NCBI RefSeq assembly: GCF_027579695.1
Contig: NC_083571.1
Location: forward strand, 89,501,888 to 89,565,887
DNA: 64,000 nucleotides
DNA from: Neoarius graeffei
Lineage: Eukaryota; Chordata; Actinopteri; Siluriformes; Ariidae
Direction: 5' to 3'
A program made the translations under genes and the position numbers. Every line of letters starts with the position of its first letter. Within the stretch, counting starts at the first letter, position 1. The notes under the pieces are model-generated. The model saw only the letters and a program-made list of their open reading frames with translations. It searched no databases and was not told the DNA's origin. This document shows, one piece after another, positions 10,242 through 22,902 of the stretch.

Positions 10242-12412
10242 ATGTTCTTAAATTATCATTTTTAACTGTTTTTAACTTAAATTATTATTGCTTAACTGGC
10301 CCTTACATTACTCGGCCCCTAATTGGTTAGGCAGGAAGACTAAGCAATTACAAACTTAAACATTCAAATTACTTTCAATATCTCTGAACAGTCCAACTGG
10401 ATTCTTATGATTTTTCCTTTTTTCACATCTTCTCACTCAATCGTCTCTTCTGACGCTGCTTCTTCCAACAAGCACAGTTTGTTGACAGGTCTTTCCAAGA
10501 TGTTGGTCTTGGTTTTTATCTTCACTCTTTGCACCATTCCACTGGAATCCGGTAATGTTTCGACTACTCTTCCTATGAGCCAGGAATTGCAAGGAGAAGA
10601 GCTGTCCACTAGTAATACGACATCTCCAGTAATAAAGTTTCTCCTTGGTCTTGACCATTTCTGGCATTCTTGGAGGAGAGGAAGATACTCACGTGTCCAT
10701 CTCGTCCAAAATAAATCTGCAAGATATTGGACTTGCTTCCATCGCTTTCTTGTATATGTGTCATCTTTGTTGAAGATGCTTGGTGGCACGCTGGGTTGAG
10801 ACTTCAGCAGCAATAAGTGATTAGGTGTTAGAGGCTCAAGGTCATTCACATCATCTGAGATACTTGTGAGCGGCCTGCCGTTGATGATACTCTCGACCTC
10901 ACACATTATTGTCTGAAGACAATCATCATTCACAGCTTGTTCTTTCAACAGGGAATTGAGGATTCTTTGCACTGTGCAAATCTGTCTTTCCCAGATCCCG
11001 CCCTGGTGGGAAGCTGCTGGACTGTTAAATGTCCACTTTATTCCCTTTGGTTGCAAGGCTCTTTCAATCTTATCATTATCCAGGTGCTGTATGGCTTCTC
11101 TCATCTCCCTTTCAGCGCCCACAAAGTTTGTGCCGTTGTCAGAGCGCATGATGGTGACTTGACCCCTTCTGCTTACAAAACGCCAAATGGCATTAATACA
11201 GGAGTCTGTATTGAGGCTGTCTGCAACTTCACTATGCACAGCTCTGAGGGTAAGGCAGGTAAACATCACGCCATATCTCTTGACTGTCCTCCGGCCCCGC
11301 TTGACATCAAATGGCCTAAAGTAATCAACACCTGTGTTCGTAAAAGGTGGTTTGTCGGGCATAAGGCAGTCCTCAGGTAGGTTTGCCATCTTTTGCTCTC
11401 CGACCTTTCCATTAGTCCTGCAGCACACTGTGCACTTATTGATTATCTTTCGGATGGCAGAATTGGCTTGTGGGATTCAATACTTGCATCTTAGTTGTGA
11501 CAAAACATAACTCCGTCCACAGTGTCCTGTTCTTTGGTGCATGTCTCTCAAAATCAGTGTAGCAACTCTACTGTGCTTAGAGAGTATCGCTGGATGTTTA
11601 ACATTTTATGGCATAGCCGACTTGTTAAGTCTTCCTCCGACTCTCAGAATGCCATCTTGAAGGATTGGGTCTAGTTTGAACAGCCGACTGTTGCAACTGA
11701 CTTGTTTGCCTTTTTGCAGAGCTTTGATTTCTTCTCCAAATTTCTGTCTTTGACTAAACATAATTATTTCCTTTTCTGTGGCAACCAGATCATCCAAGGT
11801 AAGTGATTTCCGTTCTATCGTTGTTTTGCATTTTTCCATATGCTGTCCTAACTTTGACCTTTGCCTTTCAGGGTCCTTTTCAGTTTCACTGATTGTTCTT
11901 ATGAACTCTTTTCTTTCATCCTTCAGTTGCTGCAAAGTTTTCTTTACCTTTAAAATCCAGGCAACCGACCTTTTTAGCTTATGCCAGTCAGAATAGTAGT
12001 AGATCAAATTGTTAATTGGTTCCATGTTATCTTTGACTTTGATTGTGTTGACTGTAACTGTGCTTTTGACTTCTGGATCATTTTGAAGGCTTTCTTTCCT
12101 TTCTATAGGTTGGTACACCCCGTTATGTGGTATGTAGAACACCCTGTTGTCATCATGGTTCAGCTGATGTGCTGGAACTTGAACGGCGTAGCCTTTGCCA
12201 ATAGTGGTGTCCATGAAGGCTTTGTACTCTTCATAGAACCCAGGATTCTTCTTGAACTTTCTGAGTAGAGTGGCTATGCACTGTCCTGCCACACAACGAT
12301 TATTAGGCATTTGAAGCCTTCTGTTCCTGAGCGGCAATCCAATGCTGTAATGTCCATTCTCTAGAGTTGCTGTTTCCTGCACAGACTGCATGAATAGAGA
12401 TCTTGCAGTCAC

Positions 12413-12805
12413 ATGACCGGAAAGTTAACAGCCGCCATCTTGTCGGCAAACAACACAGCTGAACTCTTGTACAGAATTGATCAATTTCAACCAACGGACT
12501 ACACGGCTCATTTTTCTAATGAACAGATAACTAGATATATGTCTAAAATAAACGATCTACAGATTAGTGACCCTTATGGCTTACCGGACAGAGTTTTCAT
12601 GACCGTGTCAGTGGATATTGAACTGCCGGAGGTGGAATACCCAGATGCTTATAATTACCTCATCAACTTTCCCTCACTGTTCAGTGGTGAAGCACTGCGT
12701 GCTTATAATTCTTTGGACAGTTATCTCTATAGAAATTCAGGATTTGTCAGCCCCCCTAAGATGTGGCATCTTGTAAAGAAGAAAATAACAATCCTCATTG
12801 GACAG
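12413..12805 (+). CDS. First exon of a SWIM/YqaJ-type transposon protein (candidate)
   Basis: An ATG just inside the element end opens 131 codons that stop at a strong splice donor (GGACAG then GTAAGT) in phase 0. The text includes FQPTDYTAHFSNEQITRY, YLINFPSLFSGEALRAYNSL and SGFVSPPKMWHL. The INFPSxFSGEALRAYxSLDxY pattern resembles the N-terminal part of SWIM zinc-finger/YqaJ exonuclease-like proteins seen in many fish genomes. The SWIM and nuclease parts are not present here, so no activity is claimed. No acceptor or second exon was recognised downstream within the element. Confidence 0.5.
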
Positions 12806-13152
12806 GTAAGTCACTTAAGTATTGAGCACTAGAACTGATGCTAGATATATCAGTAGTATCTAGCATAGCACTGACCAGCCGATTATAGTTGAATCATACA
12901 TGGCATATATATTTATTTATAAATCCTTATAAGGATTTATCCTTATATTTATAAGGATTTACTACTAAGACAGTGGTAAATTCTTATAAGTTCTTTACTG
13001 TTTTTTTTTCGTACCACACCGCTAAAGACCCAATCCACCCCACCCCAACCCTTTTCTCAGACTCCCACTTCCCGGAATTTTTTATTAGAGCAAGTCATAA
13101 ATTTATGCTGCAAATAACCACATGGATATACTGAAATAAATACATGACGAAC

Positions 13153-13437
13153 CTGAGATGAAATGGTCACTGCACAGGCGCCAGTGATTATTCCTTCCAG
13201 TTGGTACCCATGCCTTTTTCTTGTTGTTTGGATCAGCCCGGCCGATAGCAGCAATCCATTTTGCGCGCCTGTCAGGGTCCCGTGGCAGCCTATGAAACTA
13301 ACTTCCCGTTTTCTGACCTCTCCTGTTGTGGCATTTATATGCCATGCAACTCTCCGGCATTGTGGCACAGTAATATTTGAATATTTCGGCGAAAAATAAT
13401 GAAAGTCAGTGTCGGAAATATGGTGTTTAACCGACAA
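13153..13437 (-). CDS. Opposing exon of the same element, unknown product
   Basis: The minus strand opens with ATG at 13437 and runs 95 codons to a possible donor (TCTCAG then GTTCGT) in phase 0. The frame continues open to 13057 without splicing. It contains FHYFSPKYSNITVPQCRRVAW and SFIGCHGTLTGAQNG. I do not recognise the family. It mirrors the plus-strand exon: both start just inside the shared CGCCATCTTGTC motif and face each other. Confidence 0.4.
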
Positions 13438-15792
13438 GATGGCGTTTGTCTACAATCTGGAGCGGATGTGACGTCACATGCAAGTGCTCCATTGTTTGCC
13501 TTCTTGTGACAACTCTTCTTTGTCGTCATAGTTACGCTCTGGGAAGTCAGCATTGTATTGTTGGACCAGCAACTTCTCATTTTCCATCACAGAGATCCTG
13601 TTCACTGAACATTGAGGTGGTTTATTCTGTGTCGTCCAGCTCTTTTCTTATGGGCCCATTCACGATCCAGCCAACAGCAGTCTTCACTGCATAAGGTCTT
13701 CCATCTCTACTGTTGACGATGCGCCATGGCTTCATTGCCTTTGGACAGTTTGCTCCAATAAGTAGGCCTACATCCGCTTCTATTTCTGGCAAGCGTACTT
13801 CTTTGAGGTAAGGCCACTTCTCTATATCTGATTGCTTTGGTATGCTGTCAGTATGAACAGGTATGTTGTTGTGAGTGTACACCTTGGGTAACTGAATATA
13901 CTTGTTGTCTTCCAGTCCGCACTCTTCCAGGTCCGATATCACATAACTGTTCATGAGTTTCTGTTCCTCAGGTTTGTTTTGACCCATGGTGCTGAGAAGT
14001 TTGTGTTGGTTTCCCTTTAACGTTCAGTTTTCTTTGCAGGTCTCTAGTGCAGAATGTTGCCGTACTTCCTGGATCCATGAACGCAAACGTTTCCACATAC
14101 TTGTCACCCTTTTTTGACTTAATCTTCACTGGTACTGTTGACAGCACACATTCAGGTTCTCCGGCCCCTGTGAGGCTGCAAGATTCTTGAGCGATAGAAA
14201 CTTGAGCACATGATACTTCTTCCTTGTAAGCACCACAAGCCTTCTCAGATGAAACAGAACTTACTTTATTTCCGTGGCCACCATCACTCTTGTCAGGTGA
14301 GACAGAAACTTCCCTTTTTGGTGTGTGTAGAATGTCTGGGTGCTTTAATGCACATTCTTTACACTCAATTCTTCTTTTGCAGAATTTGCTGAGATGGCCA
14401 GGGGTTAAGCATCCAAAACACAGGCCCTTTAGCTTCAAGAACTCCACACGTTCTTTGTGTGGCTGCATTTTGATTAGGCTACATGTAGCTAGGGTGTGAG
14501 ATTGCTGGCAGTACAAACATGGCTTCTCAAAGGCAATCCCTGTCTTGCTTGAGTTTGCTGGTTTCACATATGATCCTGGAGACCGTTGATTTTCAGCTGA
14601 AACGTTTCTGGCAAAACTGCTTCCACAGATCTCTCTCTTTGCAGGATACCTTTCTTTGTGCTCAGTTTTTCCAGTTGTGACTGAGCGGCTGTCTGGTATA
14701 TTACCGAAGAGGGGATCAAGCATTATTTTAGCTTGGCGGTCTATGTAACTCACTAAATCAGCAAACCTTGCTCTTATGCCTCTTCGCTCTTTAATATCAA
14801 AAGCTTCAGCACGCCAGCGTTCTTTCATTTTGTAAGGTAGTTTGGATACCACTGTTCGTAGGTTAGTAGGATTGTCCATCTCATCTAAGAAGTCTATGTC
14901 CTCCATAGAGTTGCGACATCCAACCAAAAACATTGCATAAGCACTCAATGCCTTTCCATCATCTGACTTGATCTGCGGCCATTTTAATGCCTTATCGATG
15001 TATGCACTGGCGATCTGTAGCTCATCCCCATAGTGTTTATGAAGTAGACGCTTTGCTTTGTAGTAGCCTTTGCTGGGTGGCATGTGTGCACAGCTGCGGA
15101 CTAACTCTTGGGGTTCACCGGCTGTAAACTGTTCTAAAAAGTACAATTTGTCTTGATCGTTGTCTGTCCTTTGTTCTATTGAGTGCTCAAATGCTCTTTT
15201 GAATGATTTGTATTGCAGTGCATCACCTCTGAAGACAGGAATATCCTTCACGGGTAGCTGAGATTGCTTCTGTTGTTTAACTAGCAGTTCAGTAATTACA
15301 TTCTGATTTTGCATGACCTTTATTACGTCCTCATCTCTGTTGGTTGGCGCATTATAGTTCAAATCTTGTGGAACCACATTGTGCCACGTTTGTGGTGGTG
15401 CGTGAAAGTTCATGCTGCCTGGTTGAAGAGGAAAGCTGGTTCTTTCTTGCTTCACGTTCCCACCTCGTAGCTTTTGTGCTTGTCTGTGGCTACTCAAACC
15501 ATCTTCTGAGTTCTCATATTCTTTGAGCACCTTTATTTTTGCACTACTTTCAGCTAATGCAGTCTCCAGCTCAAGTTCTTCCTTTGCGACTTTAAGTCTG
15601 GTCATTTCAGTCTCCTTTGCAGCCATTTCAAGCTCAAGCTGCTGCCTTTTCTTCTGTGCAGCTGCACGTTCAAGCAGGGCTGCATGTTCCGCTTCTTGTT
15701 TAATGCGTGTTGCTGAGACTTGTGTTGTGGATGACGTGCAACTAACTTGAGATCCACATGGGCGGGTGTGCCCATCATTATTGACATCAACC

Positions 15793-16019
15793 TGACATAT
15801 CAAATGTCGAAAGTGAGACATTTTGAAATTTCATGCCAAATATTGGCTCATTTGAAATTTCATGACAGCAACATCTCAAAAAAGTTGGGACAGGGGCAAT
15901 AAGAGGCTGGAAAAGTTAAAGGTACAAAAAAAGGAACAGCTGGAGGACCAAATGGCAACTCATTAGGTCAATTGGCAATAGGTCATTAACATGAATGGGT
16001 ATAAAAAGAGCATCTTGGA
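15793..16019 (+). mobile_element. Tc1 copy C, 5' fragment
   Basis: This matches the 5' untranslated part of the family of copies A and B: ATATCAAATGTCGAAAGTGA, the inner repeat AAAAAAGTTGGGACAGGGGC, and GGTATAAAAAGAGCATCTTG just before the transposase start. It ends at 16019, where another Tc1 family begins. It supplies the first few codons of an apparent open frame across the BEL Gag region, so that upstream methionine is an artefact. Confidence 0.85.
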
Positions 16020-16020
16020 A

Positions 16021-17756
16021 TAGATGAGCATATTAGAAAAAAGAGCATATTAGAGCATATTAGAAAAAAAGAGCATATTAGAATATTCCCTAAGATCAAT
16101 CAAAAAAAGGATTTACAATACAGAAATGTCCAACTTCTGAAAAGTATATTCATTTATACACTCAATACTTGGTTGGGGCTCCTTTACCATGAATTACTGT
16201 ATCAATGCGGTGTGGCATGGAGGTGATCAGTCTGTGGCACTGCTGAGGTGTTATTGAAGCCCAGGTTGCTTTGATAGTGGCCTTCAGTGCATCTGTATTT
16301 TTGGGTTGGGTGTTTCTCATCTTCCTCTTGACAATACCCCATAGATTCTCTATGGGGTTCAGGTCAGGCAAGTTGGCTGGCCAATCAAACACAGTAATAT
16401 CCTGGTCAGCAAACCATTTGGTAGTAGTTTTGGCACTGTGGGTAGGTGCAAAGTCCTTCTGGAAAAGGAAATCAGCATCTCCAAAAAGCTTGTCAGGAGA
16501 TGGAAGTATGAAGTGCTCTAAAATTTCCTTGTAGATGGCTGTGTTGACTTTGGACTTGATAAAACACAGTGGACCAACACCAGCAGATGACCTGGCACCT
16601 CAAATCATCACAGACTGTGGAAACTTCACACTGGGCTTCAAACACCTTAGATTCTGTGCCTCTCCACTCTTCCTCCAGACTCTACAACCGTGATTTCCAA
16701 ATTAAATGCAAAATGTACTTTCATCTGAAAAGAGGACTTTGGACCACTGAGCAACAGTCCATTTCTTTCTCTCCTTAGCCCAGATAAGACACTTCTGACA
16801 TTGGCTCAGGAGTAGCTTGATATCAGGAATGTCTCATCTCATTATCTCTAGCCGCTTTATCCTTCTACAGGGTTGCAGGCAAGCTGGAGCCTATCCCAGC
16901 TGACTACGGGCGAAAGGCAGGGTACACCCTGGACAAGTCGCCAGGTCATCACAGGGCTGACACATAGACACAGACAACCATTCACACTCACATTCACACC
17001 TACGGTCAATTTAGAGTCACCAGTTAACCTAACCTGCATGTCTTTGGACTGTGGGGGAAACCGGAGCACCTGGAGGAAACCCACGCGGACACGGGGAGAA
17101 CATGCAAACTCCGCACAGAAAGGCCCTCGCCGGCCCCGGGGCTCGAACCCAGGACCTTCTTGCTGTGAGGCGACAGCGCTAACCACTACACCACCGTGCC
17201 GCCCCCTATCAGGAATGTGAAAGTTGTATCCCCTTTCTTGAAGACGTCTGTTCGTGATGGGTCTTGATACACTGACACCAGCTTCAGTCCACTCCTTGTG
17301 AAGCTCTCCCAAGTTCTTGAATCAACTTTTCTTGACAATCCTCTCAAGACTGCAGCCATCCCTGTTGCTTGTGCACCTTTTCCAGCCACCCTTTTCAGCA
17401 ATGACCTTTTGTGGCTTACCCTCCTTGTGGAGGGCATCAGTGATCATCTTCTGGACAACAGTCAAGTCAGCAGTCTTCCCCATGATTGTGGTTGTGTGTA
17501 CTGAACTAGACCGAGAGATACACTGTGTTCATATTGTTTTACTCAAACTCGAAATGAAATATTCTAATATTTTGAGATGGTTTTTTTTTATGTTTTTGTA
17601 CTGTATGCCATACTGATTAAAATTAAAATAGAAAAATGCTTGAAACATTTTAGTTTGTGTAATGAGTCTATAATATATAACATTTTCACTTTCTTAAATA
17701 ACTGATGGAAAATATTGAACTTTTTCACAATATTCTAATTTTTTGAGATGCACTAG
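16021..17756 (-). mobile_element. Second Tc1-like family, broken by a SINE
   Basis: The right end reads AATTTTTTGAGATGCACTAG next to TA. The left end is a degenerate run of GAGCATATTAGAAAAAA units. The minus strand encodes a Tc1 transposase whose C-terminus is intact over 16162-16392 (DWPANLPDLNPIENLWG, with the catalytic glutamate). The first catalytic aspartate is readable (FSDES, near 16722) but a stop follows shortly after. The N-terminal part is readable at about 17190-17490. A SINE lies between the N-terminal and catalytic parts. It is a dead copy. Confidence 0.8.
16833..17206 (-). mobile_element. tRNA-headed SINE with 12-bp target duplication
   Basis: A complete copy, near-identical to the one at 9879. 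The direct repeat TATCAGGAATGT flanks it at 16821-16832 and 17207-17218 inside the Tc1 transposase. The minus strand starts GGGGCGGCACGGTGGTGTAG and has a clear B box. Confidence 0.95.
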
Positions 17757-18829
17757 TATAGTCAAAAACAAAATTAAGCTTGTTTCTGATCATACAAAAG
17801 GCTGATCATAATAATGAATTTTAATGAAGCATTAAAATAAATGTTTCTCAAAACATTGGTTGTGTGTCATTTTATTGTATTAAAATCTACAATAAGAGAT
17901 AAATCAATATGGTTCCAGTTTAACCCCACAGATCAAAGCTAGATATTTCTTTGATTGTAAATGGCAGTTTATTGTGAAGCACATTCATTTCACTTATGCA
18001 AGTCTTGAAAATCTATCTATAAAAAAAGAAATAAAACAAAGTAGTCCCATTTCTGAGTTAAGTTTCCCCTTTAAACATCAACTATTCTTTGACCTCAACA
18101 TGACATTACATTTGAGTGTCCCATATTAATTCAGTGTCCATTGTTTCTTCATCTCTTGTGAAAACATGACAAAGTACACATGGATGCCCATTAGATAAAA
18201 GGAGTTGTAAGGATACATTAATTCATATCAGAAAAAAGAAGATACAAATACTACTAACATTATCATAAGCTTGGAAAAACATTTTTGAAAACATTCCAAA
18301 ATGTAGTACACATTTTTTCCAACCTCCATGATAAAATGACATGTTCATTTCTAAATTAAGCTTACACTGCTCAACAGTCTTTTGTACTTTTATTTTGTTC
18401 TGCATTTTGATTAGTTTCTCATTTTAAAATATGCATAGAATGGAGGGTCAGTCTGCTGTTACTTAAAGTATGGAAATCCATTTTTTCCCCTTTTGTTTTT
18501 AATAATTCTAAGTTTCCTTGGTGAAATATGCTCTGACTATGCAGAATAAAAAAAAAAAAATTTTTACAGGTTGAAACCCCAAATTTGCATAGTTGACCTA
18601 GTGTGTAACCTTTAAAGTAGTGTTACTTGTGATATGACTTTTAATTGCTTAGTAATACCAAAGAAACAGTAAACCAAAAACAACTTGAAATTAAAAAAAG
18701 TACAGTGTATGCACTAATGAATACAAGAACCTTTGTATGTCAAAATGCTTGTATTTTATGAGTAAAAGCATTGAGGACATTACCTCAGCCTACTGGTGTT
18801 GTGTTCAGTGTGAGGAAAATGCATCAATT
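17757..18829 (-). other. 3' flank / probable 3'UTR of the desmoglein gene
   Basis: AT-rich sequence downstream of the desmoglein stop codon, with no repeat recognised. On the minus strand there is an ATTAAA near 18645 and an AATAAA near 17968 that could serve as poly(A) signals. Neither is decisive without transcript data. Confidence 0.4.
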
Positions 18830-19864
18830 TTACAGGTTGGTTTTCACAACCTTCTTCTCTTTGACAACAATCTTCCGTGAGCTGGGAAGTCCATGTACAG
18901 TGCTTGTGTTCAATCCAATAGTCCCATTCTGGGACATGGCAGTGGATGTTACTGCCCCCTGCAGAGATCCATGAGTGATTCCTGAAGTCCCTCCCTGCCT
19001 CCCCACTACATACTGCATACTTTGAGAGCCTCCGGCCACAGGAACACTTCTTTGGAGGGATCCATGAATTGCAGACCCTCCTTGCCCTTCCACAAACACT
19101 ATGCCTTGAGATCCAGAGAGGCTCCCTCTCGGCAGTGTTCCTTGGAGGATCTGGCCACCTTGTGCACCTGTATCAACAAGCAAAAGCTGTGAACCTGACA
19201 AATGAGCTGACTGGAGCAAGCCTGCGTTCAGTGCCGTGGTAGATCCTCCATGTGTTTCCAACAACAACACTCTGTCTCCTCCACCAATTGTGCCTTGTGC
19301 TGGCACAGCACCCTGGACCAGGACTCTTTCGTTCACTGGAGCTCCATTCAGCACATACATCCCCTGGGTCATTCCCACGGTGGGCCTCTCAGCCAACAGC
19401 ACAGTGTTAGAAACCTGAGGCTCCACCATGTAGTACATTGGCTGCTGCTGCACCATCAGGGTCTGGGTGGGCACATCGATCAGAGTCTGGGCTGGCTGCA
19501 CGTCAGACACTACATGGGTGTTTTTAACTACCACATTCTCCTCCCTGTGCATGGTAGAGGGTGCTGCAACTTCGGTGGCCATGTTGACAGTGTTGGCAAT
19601 ATTGGTGTGCGTGGAAACTGATTCAGAGTGATCCATGATGGGTTTTGGAGGAGGAAGGGAGGTAGCAGCCATTGTGAACTCTGTGCCTCTACCACATATC
19701 TCAGCTAGAGTAGTGAACTTTGGCCCCAAGTCATTAAGGAACTCCAGATCATTGTCAGCTCCTAGGATGCTGCAGCAACCGATAGAGCCAGCAGGTGATC
19801 CCTGACCTTCTAAACTAAATGGCAGTAAATTCTCTTCGGCTGTGGTGCACAAGTCCTGAGTTTT
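18830..19864 (-). CDS. dsg2l: Desmoglein last exon: plakoglobin site and tail
   Basis: 344 codons and the stop. The acceptor is [27 protein letters not shown] and [12 protein letters not shown] form the conserved intracellular cadherin-like sequence that binds plakoglobin. The remaining 280 residues are low in charge and rich in Gly, Ser, Thr, Gln and Val, with repeated short patterns ([33 protein letters not shown]). They end in a basic [14 protein letters not shown], unlike the human tail. Confidence 0.93.
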   Translation of the reverse strand, partial: KTQDLCTTAEENLLPFSLEGQGSPAGSIGCCSILGADNDLEFLNDLGPKFTTLAEICGRGTEFTMAATSLPPPKPIMDHSESVSTHTNIANTVNMATEVAAPSTMHREENVVVKNTHVVSDVQPAQTLIDVPTQTLMVQQQPMYYMVEPQVSNTVLLAERPTVGMTQGMYVLNGAPVNERVLVQGAVPAQGTIGGGDRVLLLETHGGSTTALNAGLLQSAHLSGSQLLLVDTGAQGGQILQGTLPRGSLSGSQGIVFVEGQGGSAIHGSLQRSVPVAGGSQSMQYVVGRQGGTSGITHGSLQGAVTSTAMSQNGTIGLNTSTVHGLPSSRKIVVKEKKVVKTNL

Positions 19865-22800
19865 CTGCAAGACACAAATAGGCTTGTTAAAAGCACTAAA
19901 ATTCATATTGCACCTTTCATGAACTAACGCATACAAATAGAGTAGCCTGAAGACACTGACACAGTAGAGTTATGACTGATGAGCTGAAGCATAAACAGTA
20001 GGATTCCAAGGTTTAACTCTTTGCCCAACTTGTTTTTATTATGTTATTTATCAAAATGCAATTTTGCTCGTCAATACTAATTATTTCAGAGGATATTATT
20101 TAAAAGCATTAATAAAACTAAAAATTCTATTTTACTGCTATTCTCAAAGCTACCACATGCTTCCACAGAGGCCTGTCAATCCAAGTAGTACTATCCAATA
20201 TCAAATTCATCCTTTTCAACCTGTTGCTCATGCTGTGTCACAGGAGAGCATGAAGCTCTATCTGCCCTCTTCCACATACATAAGCTCACAGATGCCCATG
20301 ATTCACCGGGGTCAATCTGACAGGGGAGTGAGAGTATGCCATCCCTCATACCTAGAAAGCACATTTAGCTTTGCTTTCCAGGTTCCTAACCACAGATCAG
20401 GATTCTGACTTGCAAGCAATTTTCTTTTATGCCATTAGGGAGCCACAAAAAACTTTTTTCAAGTATATATAGATAGTGGAATAATAGTTTTATTCTATCC
20501 ACAATCCCTGGCTTTTGAGAAACAGAGCATTTTTATTTTTTGCAAATTCGAGAAATTAAAATTTATACAAAACATCCAGCAAAATAACTTCTGCTTAGAA
20601 TGTAACAAACTGGCAAAATGACCGTAGCAATTTGTGAAAAATGCTATAATTCTTGAAAAAAAAAAAAAATTCTTACCATGAAATACTTTCATTCCATATT
20701 TTGTTGCCTTTTTGTATTTTTGGGGTTTTTGTTTTCGAGCAGAGTTTTTATTTCATCCTCAGTTGATTCAGCAACACGCTCTGCCATTTTGTTTTTCTCT
20801 ACTCACAGTATATGTGCGGATAGCAGTGAATGTGGACAGACAGAATAAATATATACAGTGCTCAGTGTAAACGAGTACACCCCCTTTGAAAAGTAACATT
20901 TTAAACAATATCTCAATGAACACAAACAATTTCCAAAATGTTGACAAGACAAAGTTTAATAACGGGAAAAAGTAAGGTTAATAATATAAATTAGATTACA
21001 CATTTTTCAGTTTTACTCAAATTAGGGTGGTGCAAAAATGAGTACACCCTACAACAAAAACTACTACATCTAGTACTTTGTATGGCCTCCATGATTTTTA
21101 ATGACAGCACCAAGTCTTCTAGGCATGGAATGAACAAGTTGGCGACATTTTGCAACATCAATTTTTTTCCGTTCTTCAACAATGACCTCTTTTAGTGACT
21201 GGATGCTGGATGGAGAGTGATGCTCAACTTGTCTCTTCAGAATTCCCCAAAGAAAATTTCTTTCCACCACAAAGGTGAAGGCTACAAGATGATCAGCAAA
21301 GCTTTACTTATCGGTCAGAATACTGTAGCAAAAGTGGTACAAAAATTTAAGAAAAAGATGGAACTGCAACCATCTCACAGAGACGTCCAGGTCGTCCACG
21401 GAAGTTAACACCTCGGCAGGAGCGTCTTCTGATGAGAAGGGTTGAAGAAAATCGGCATGCAAGTTCACTGCAGTTATCTAAAGAAGTAGAAAGCCAAACT
21501 GGAGTGACTATTTCCCGTGACACAATACGGCGTACACTGCAGAGGAATGGCAAGCATGGATGCCATCCACGAAAGAAGCCTCTCCTAAAGCCCAGGCACA
21601 AAAAAAGCCCGCCTAGAGTTTGCCAGGGCCCATGCTGACAAAGATGAAGACTACTGGGACTCTATACTCTGGAGTGATGAGACCAAGATAAATGTTTTTG
21701 GAACTGATGGCTTCAAAACTGTATGGCGTCGCAAAGGTGAGGAATACAAAGAAAAAAAAAAATGCATGGTGCCTACAGTGAAACATTGTGGTGGCAGTGT
21801 CCTTATGTGGGGCTGCATGAGTGCTGCTGGTGTCGGGGAGCTGCATTTCATTGATGGCATCATGAATTCACAGATGTATTGCTCTATACTGAAAGAAAAG
21901 ATACCACCATCACTCCGTGCCCTTGGTCGTCGTGCACTTTTCCAACGTGACTAAACACACATCTAAGGCCACTGTTGGATTTCTGAAGAACAGGGTGAAA
22001 GTGATTCAGTGGCCAAGTATGTATCCTGATCTGAACCCAATCGAACACCTATGGGGAATTCTGAAGACACAAGTTGATCACTCTCCATCCAGCATCCAGT
22101 CACTAAAAGAGGTCATTGTTGAAGAATGGAAAAAAAAGATTGATATTGCAAAATGTCACTAAACTTGTTCATTCCATGCCTAGAAGACTTGGTGCGGTCA
22201 TTAAAAATCATGGAGGCCATACAAAGTACTAGATGTAGTAGTTTTTGTTGTGGGGTGTACTCATTTTTGCACCACCCTAATTTGAGTAAAACTGAAAAAT
22301 GTGTAATCCAAGTTATATTATTAACCTTACTTTTTCCTGTTACAAGTTAAACAGATGTTATATTAAACTTTGTCTTGTCAACATTTTGGAAATTGTTTGT
22401 GCTCATTGAGATATTGTTTAAAATGTTATTTTTCAAAGGGGGTGTACTCGTTTACGCTGAGCACTGTATATACCATACACGGTGGTGTAGTGATTAGCAC
22501 GGTCACCTCACAGCAAGAAGGTGAAATAAGCCCAGCGGCCAATGAGGGTCTTTCTGTGTGGAGTTTGCATGCTCTCCCCATGTCCGCGTGGGTTTCCTCC
22601 GGGTGCTCCGGTTTCCCCCACAGTCCAAAGGCATGCAGGTTAGGCTAATTGGTGGCTCTAAATTGACCGTAGGTGTGAATGGTTGTCTGTGTCTATGTGT
22701 CAGCCCTGTGATGACCTGGCAACTTGTCCAGGGTGTACCCCGCTTCTCGACCATAGTCAGTTGGGATGGGCTCCAGCTTGCCTGTGACCCTGTAGGACAG

Positions 22801-22871
22801 GATAAGTGGCTACAGATAATGGATGGACGGATGGATGTGTGAGTGTATATTATTTTATATACAATATAAAG

Positions 22872-22902
<31 letters not shown>

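Larger units (their letters stand above)
12404..13482. mobile_element. DNA element with convergent exons inside the BEL fossil (ISL2EU-like candidate)
   Basis: The insert interrupts the BEL pol region. Both ends carry the same inward motif: GCCGCCATCTTGTCGG near 12429 and its inverse CCGACAAGATGGCG near 13432, with outer text related to CTTGCA...GTCACAT on each side. A coding exon starts just inside each end, one per strand, both reading inward. The plus-strand product resembles the N-terminus of the SWIM/YqaJ-type proteins that are common in fish and invertebrates. Second proteins of this kind are known from ISL2EU transposons, but that family link is an inference. The exact target duplication is not resolved. 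At about 1.08 kb it would be a shortened copy. Confidence 0.5.
9521..15792 (-). mobile_element. BEL/Pao-type LTR element, broken fossil
   Basis: Parts recognised on the minus strand are Gag with a zinc knuckle near 14520-14330 (CPxC-like spacing in CFGCLTPGHLSKFC), an aspartic protease region (DPGSTATFC near 14080, then GLLIGANCP near 13750), sequence flanking the reverse transcriptase (GHYSIGLPLRNRR near 12340), and a BEL-type integrase at about 11430-10433 (DYFRPFDVK, RSDNGTNFVGAE, GGIWERQ). LTR-like sequence lies at about 9521-10308, starting TGTAAGGGCC on the minus strand, and contains a SINE. A DNA element sits inside at 12404-13482, and the far end abuts Tc1 sequence at 15793. The copy is broken, with several breaks. 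Confidence 0.8.

Noticed and set aside
15793-15821. Methionine at 15821 as the true start of the BEL Gag frame
   Set aside because: Those codons are encoded by Tc1 copy C sequence and not by the BEL element.
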